In this document: one piece after another, positions 60,628-64,000 of the stretch
Layout: each line of letters opens with the position of its first letter
Numbering within the stretch: the stretch's first letter is position 1
NCBI GenBank assembly: GCA_025617745.1
Contig: CM046871.1
Coordinates: 36,366,722-36,430,721, forward strand
Source: Heliocidaris erythrogramma
Lineage: Eukaryota; Echinodermata; Echinoidea; Camarodonta; Echinometridae
DNA length: 64,000 nt
Reading direction: 5' to 3'
Notes under the pieces: generated by a model
Databases searched by the model: none
What the model was told of the DNA's origin: nothing
The model's input: only the letters and a program-made list of their open reading frames with translations
Program-made: the position numbers and the translations under genes

Positions 60628-61450
60628 TATACACTAAAGGAAAAAAGAAACTTATAAAAGTTCAAGAGATCACCAAATTAAATTCTCTGCATGGAAATGT
60701 ACCAAATTTGGATATAATGTTGATTCAATGCATGGCTTTAAATGACAGTCAATAACAAAAAGTTTTCTTCAATGCCACAAAAGAAATGTGCACTGAAGCA
60801 AAGGACTCTCTAATCCCCAAGTCACAAAGACAAACTGCAGCCTTGTACACCACATGCATGTCAATGAATGAAACAAAAGAATTTCAAAAGGGATTTGCAA
60901 GTTCATATCCAAACAGATTAATAGCCAGTATGTCCACCTCTAGCTTGCTGGCAAGCTGTACACCGTCTTCGCATGCTTCCGATCAGATTCGCGATGGTAG
61001 CCTGGGGAACATTGTTCCATTCCTCTTGCAGTGCTGCAATGAGCGTCTCCCTATTGATGGGTTGATTGTCACGCCTTGACACACGTCGACCAAGCTCTTC
61101 CCAGAGATGTTCAATTGGGGAAAGGTCTGGTGAACGGGCGCACCATGGCAGAACATCAATATCCTCTTGCTGGAGGGGTGCAAATCCCTTTTGAAATTCT
61201 TTTGTTTCATTCATTGACATGCATATGGTGTACAAGGCTGCAGTTTGTCTTTGTGACTTGGGGATTAGAGAGTCCTTTGCTTCAGTGCACATTTCTTTTG
61301 TGGCATTGAAGAAAACTTTTTGTTATTGACTGTCATTTAAAGCCATGCATTGAATCAACATTATATCCAAATTTGGTACATTTCCATGCAGAGAATTTAA
61401 TTTGGTGATCTCTTGAACTTTTATAAGTTTCTTTTTTCCTTTAGTGTATA
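60628..61450 (-). mobile_element. Tc1/mariner-like element, internally deleted, with ~260-bp inverted arms
   Basis: TATACACTAAAGG and CCTTTAGTGTATA bound two long inverted arms (60628 to about 60895 and about 61190-61450). Between them the minus strand encodes a Tc1-type transposase C-terminus: WCARSPDLSPIEHLWEELG, the part carrying the last catalytic acidic residue, then QARGGHTGY. The helix-turn-helix region and first two catalytic Asp residues are absent, so it cannot be autonomous. TA target use fits Tc1/mariner. Confidence 0.85.
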
Positions 61451-63570
61451 ATGGAGGCAGTCTGATCTATATAGGACAAGGACATTTTGGGGCAGTGTAA
61501 AAGAAAGCCTTGGCAGGCGCAGATTCAGAATTTTTCAGAATGGGCGGGGATGGGTTCCAGACATGTGCTAAGGGTCCAAAGGAGGGGGGGGGGGCGTGAT
61601 TGGGTTATTACAGACGTGTACGTCTAGGACGTCGCAAGTAGAAAGGCAAGTAGAAAACTCAGTTTCGAACCCTGGTCCGATCAGAGTCAGTTTTTTGACT
61701 AAGATAGATCGCCGTGTCGCTTTTGTAATTTTGCGATATAATATACATATATAGATACATTATAAAACTCTAATATTGTTCTATCTTGTATCATCTCCTC
61801 TTTCTCATTTTCTTTCTCTCCCCCTCTTATTCTCCCCTCTCTCTCTCTCTCTATCTCTCTCCCCTCTCTCTCTCTCCCTCTCCTATCCTCATTGCATCTG
61901 TCTCATGTCCATGCAGTCTACTTCATGCAGTCTACCATCTCCCCTTTAGCAGATTCTCTCTCTTTGTCCTTCTGAATCATTGCACATACTCCCTGTGTAT
62001 TTCCAACTTGTTTCGTGCCAAATTTCGTTTATCTTTCCATATTTTTCAAAAGATGGAGATATGCTAAAAGGATATAAAGAGGATGGTTGTATGGACAGAT
62101 AATGAAAGAAAACAAGAGTCATTTAGTTATGATACAATCCATTGTTAAAACACATTGTTTAATATTATTCATTATTACAACTTCGATTTATCCAATAAGA
62201 ATCCTCAATGTCGAAACAAAAAACAACAACAAAAGCAATCTTATTTTACTCGGAAGTTTCCCATTCAAGTGCTGATTGGGCCCAACGCTGCGTGCTTGAC
62301 TTTGGTGATAAAGACAGTGTCAGGACAGTGCGCTTTAGTGCCATCTGTTGACGTGATTGTTCATCAGCACAGGAAGTATCCTCCATCGATCTCTACCTAT
62401 GTCCTCAAACTCAAGGGTGGTTTCTTCGCCATTTCACGAAAACAAGTTTAACTTTTAGTCTTTCTCTATAATTCCTTGATGTCAACCACATGAATACATT
62501 TTAACCAGCCTTTACGTACTTTGTATCTCATCCGAAAGATTTCCTATATATTTCATTATTAAGATATACCAGATTATTATGACCAGGGGTGGGGTGGGGT
62601 GGGGGCGGGGGTAGAGCTCAACTTTGCTTCTTTTGATGCTGAGTACACCATTATTTGTTTTAAGAAGAGATCAGACCATCGGTATTAAAACGTATCTGTT
62701 GTCATGAGGAGCTCGTTCTCTTTCAATAATACATTCACTTTTCACGGGGAGGGGTTAGGATGAGTTTGCAATTGGTTTGTAAAATATACTTCTGACTTTA
62801 TTAAATATTCTCTACATTTCTAACATTCCAAATGGCATCACAGATCCTCATCTTTAATCGAAACATATCAAGATATTATTTGTTCTTCATGTCGCTCCTT
62901 TCTTGCAGCTTCTCTGTGTATTTGACCCTGCTCCAAAGATTCCCTCATTCCACACTTTTACTAGTACAAAGGTTGGTCACAATCATGTTCAGTCAAAAAT
63001 ATTAATATTGTCCTGTCCTCCGCGGTAACGATTTAAAATCGAAAGGAATGATGATCATTCACGTTCAGGCAGTCAAATAAACTTGATAGCAGGGCTTGAT
63101 ATAAAGTTCAAAGAACGTCCAATTATGATATTAATAATCATCATGGCAAATCCTTGTCATGTAATTTTTACATTTTAAGGATTTGTACTACCATAGATGA
63201 CACTTTCTTGTCTTCTTTAGCTATATACGAGCATCTGAAGAAATGAGGATAGGAGGGAGTTGGACCAGCGGATGGAGAGATATAAGAGAGGGGAGATGTT
63301 AATTGTGCACTTTTTCATAAAAGCATGAAATTTGGCATGTAGGTAGAGTTATTGATGCCGAATAATTCTGTATATGGGGCAAAAAAAATTCGGGCCACGG
63401 GGCCCATTGTGCCCATTTTTTAAAAGTGGCCCTCTCAGGGTCTTTTTCTTTCAAAATTAATGTCATCAAATCTAGTTTGATATGATGAAATATTATGTAA
63501 TATTTTTAGGCCTCTAAAATCACACAAATGCTTTAGGTGCCCATTTTTCAAGTAAAGGGCCATTGTATAT
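61451..63570. other. No gene seen
   Basis: A CT-rich run at 61795-61885, a G run at 61585 and G-rich sequence at 62586-62612. TTTCGAACCCTGGTCCGATC at 61662 resembles an inverted B-box, perhaps a SINE remnant. Short open frames lack similarity. Confidence 0.45.
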
Positions 63571-63573
63571 TTA

Positions 63574-64000
63574 TGTCAAAATATTATTAAGTCATCTCTC
63601 GATTTTGTCGTACGCCATCATTAATTTTCCTTTTTCTCGTAAGCCCTTTTTACCTCCGGGCACTAGTAAAAATATTTTTTAGTAACGTTTTGAAAAAAAT
63701 TTAGTCATTTTTTTGTGTTGAAACAAATGGGAGAGTTGTATTTTAAATCAATGTGATATGTGGCGCTGGTGCCCATTATGACCCCCCAAAAATCCCCCAA
63801 AATGCCAAAAATAATCTATCTGCAACATAACTTTTCTTCAAATCTTTGTTTCTAATTTCTAATGGTATAGACAACAATTTGAAAGCGAGGTTATATAAAA
63901 CAATACCATTTTGAGCAGGCCACATATTAGGCCCATCGATGGCCCATTTATGTCAAAATATTATTAAGTCATCTCTCGATTTTGTCGTACGCCATCATTA
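63574..64000. repeat. 377-bp-spaced direct repeat at window end
   Basis: TGTCAAAATATTATTAAGTC through GTCGTACGCCATCATTA occurs at 63574 and again at 63951 to the window edge, so a tandem repeat continues past the window. Interior resembles 44840-45060. Confidence 0.75.

Noticed and set aside
62155-62451. 98-codon plus-strand frame as a small gene
   Set aside because: No recognisable domain, no splice context, and low-complexity Gln/Lys near its start.

Overview
This is animal nuclear DNA: three intron-bearing genes with GT-AG junctions sit in a repeat-dense, AT-rich background. A sea urchin-like echinoderm or close marine invertebrate fits best. The reasons are a histone H1 fragment whose start resembles sea urchin H1, invertebrate-type tRNA-derived SINEs, CR1/L2-like and Tx1-like LINE debris, many palindromic MITEs and many long G or C runs. 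Species assignment is inference.

Host genes. (1) 21.1-6.7 kb, minus strand: a secreted subtilase (S8, proteinase K type) of eight coding exons plus a 5' UTR exon and a TATA-like box. The joined exons give 357 aa with signal peptide, I9 propeptide and the full Asp/His/Asn/Ser set. (2) 37.7-43.2 kb, plus strand: a four-exon, 212-aa single-domain rhodanese (thiosulfate sulfurtransferase-like) with a probable mitochondrial leader. (3) 55.8-52.4 kb, minus strand: PACRG, three exons, 233 aa, an axonemal microtubule-doublet protein. A truncated histone H1 start lies just downstream of PACRG. I see no functional link among the genes.

Layout. 1-6.7 kb: no genes, MITEs and two copies of an odd CTTTATTCCGTC repeat. 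6.7-21.1 kb: subtilase gene, its introns filled by SINEs, LINE tails, a young 5'-truncated LINE (15.05-18.17 kb) and a hAT-like MITE. 21.1-28.5 kb: diffuse repeats forming large inverted arms. 28.5-31.25 kb: a 17-bp minisatellite with a MITE inserted. 31.5-35.7 kb: LINE debris, five more CTTTATTCCGTC copies, a telomere-like patch and a palindromic MITE. 37.7-43.2 kb: rhodanese gene with a SINE whose head resembles the 7SL Alu domain. 43.8-49.4 kb: TIR elements, minisatellites and hairpins. 50.0-51.4 kb: a 161-bp satellite with seven consensus RFX X-boxes. 52.4-55.8 kb: PACRG. 56.2-57.85 kb: a 1.67-kb palindrome of 291-bp tRNA-like units with an apparent target duplication. 59-64 kb: tandem repeats, MITEs and a Tc1-like foldback element.

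The least explained structures are the CTTTATTCCGTC repeats, whose flanking words differ by locus but recur in direct and inverted form, and the tRNA-like palindrome. No LTR element, Polinton or CRISPR array was recognised.
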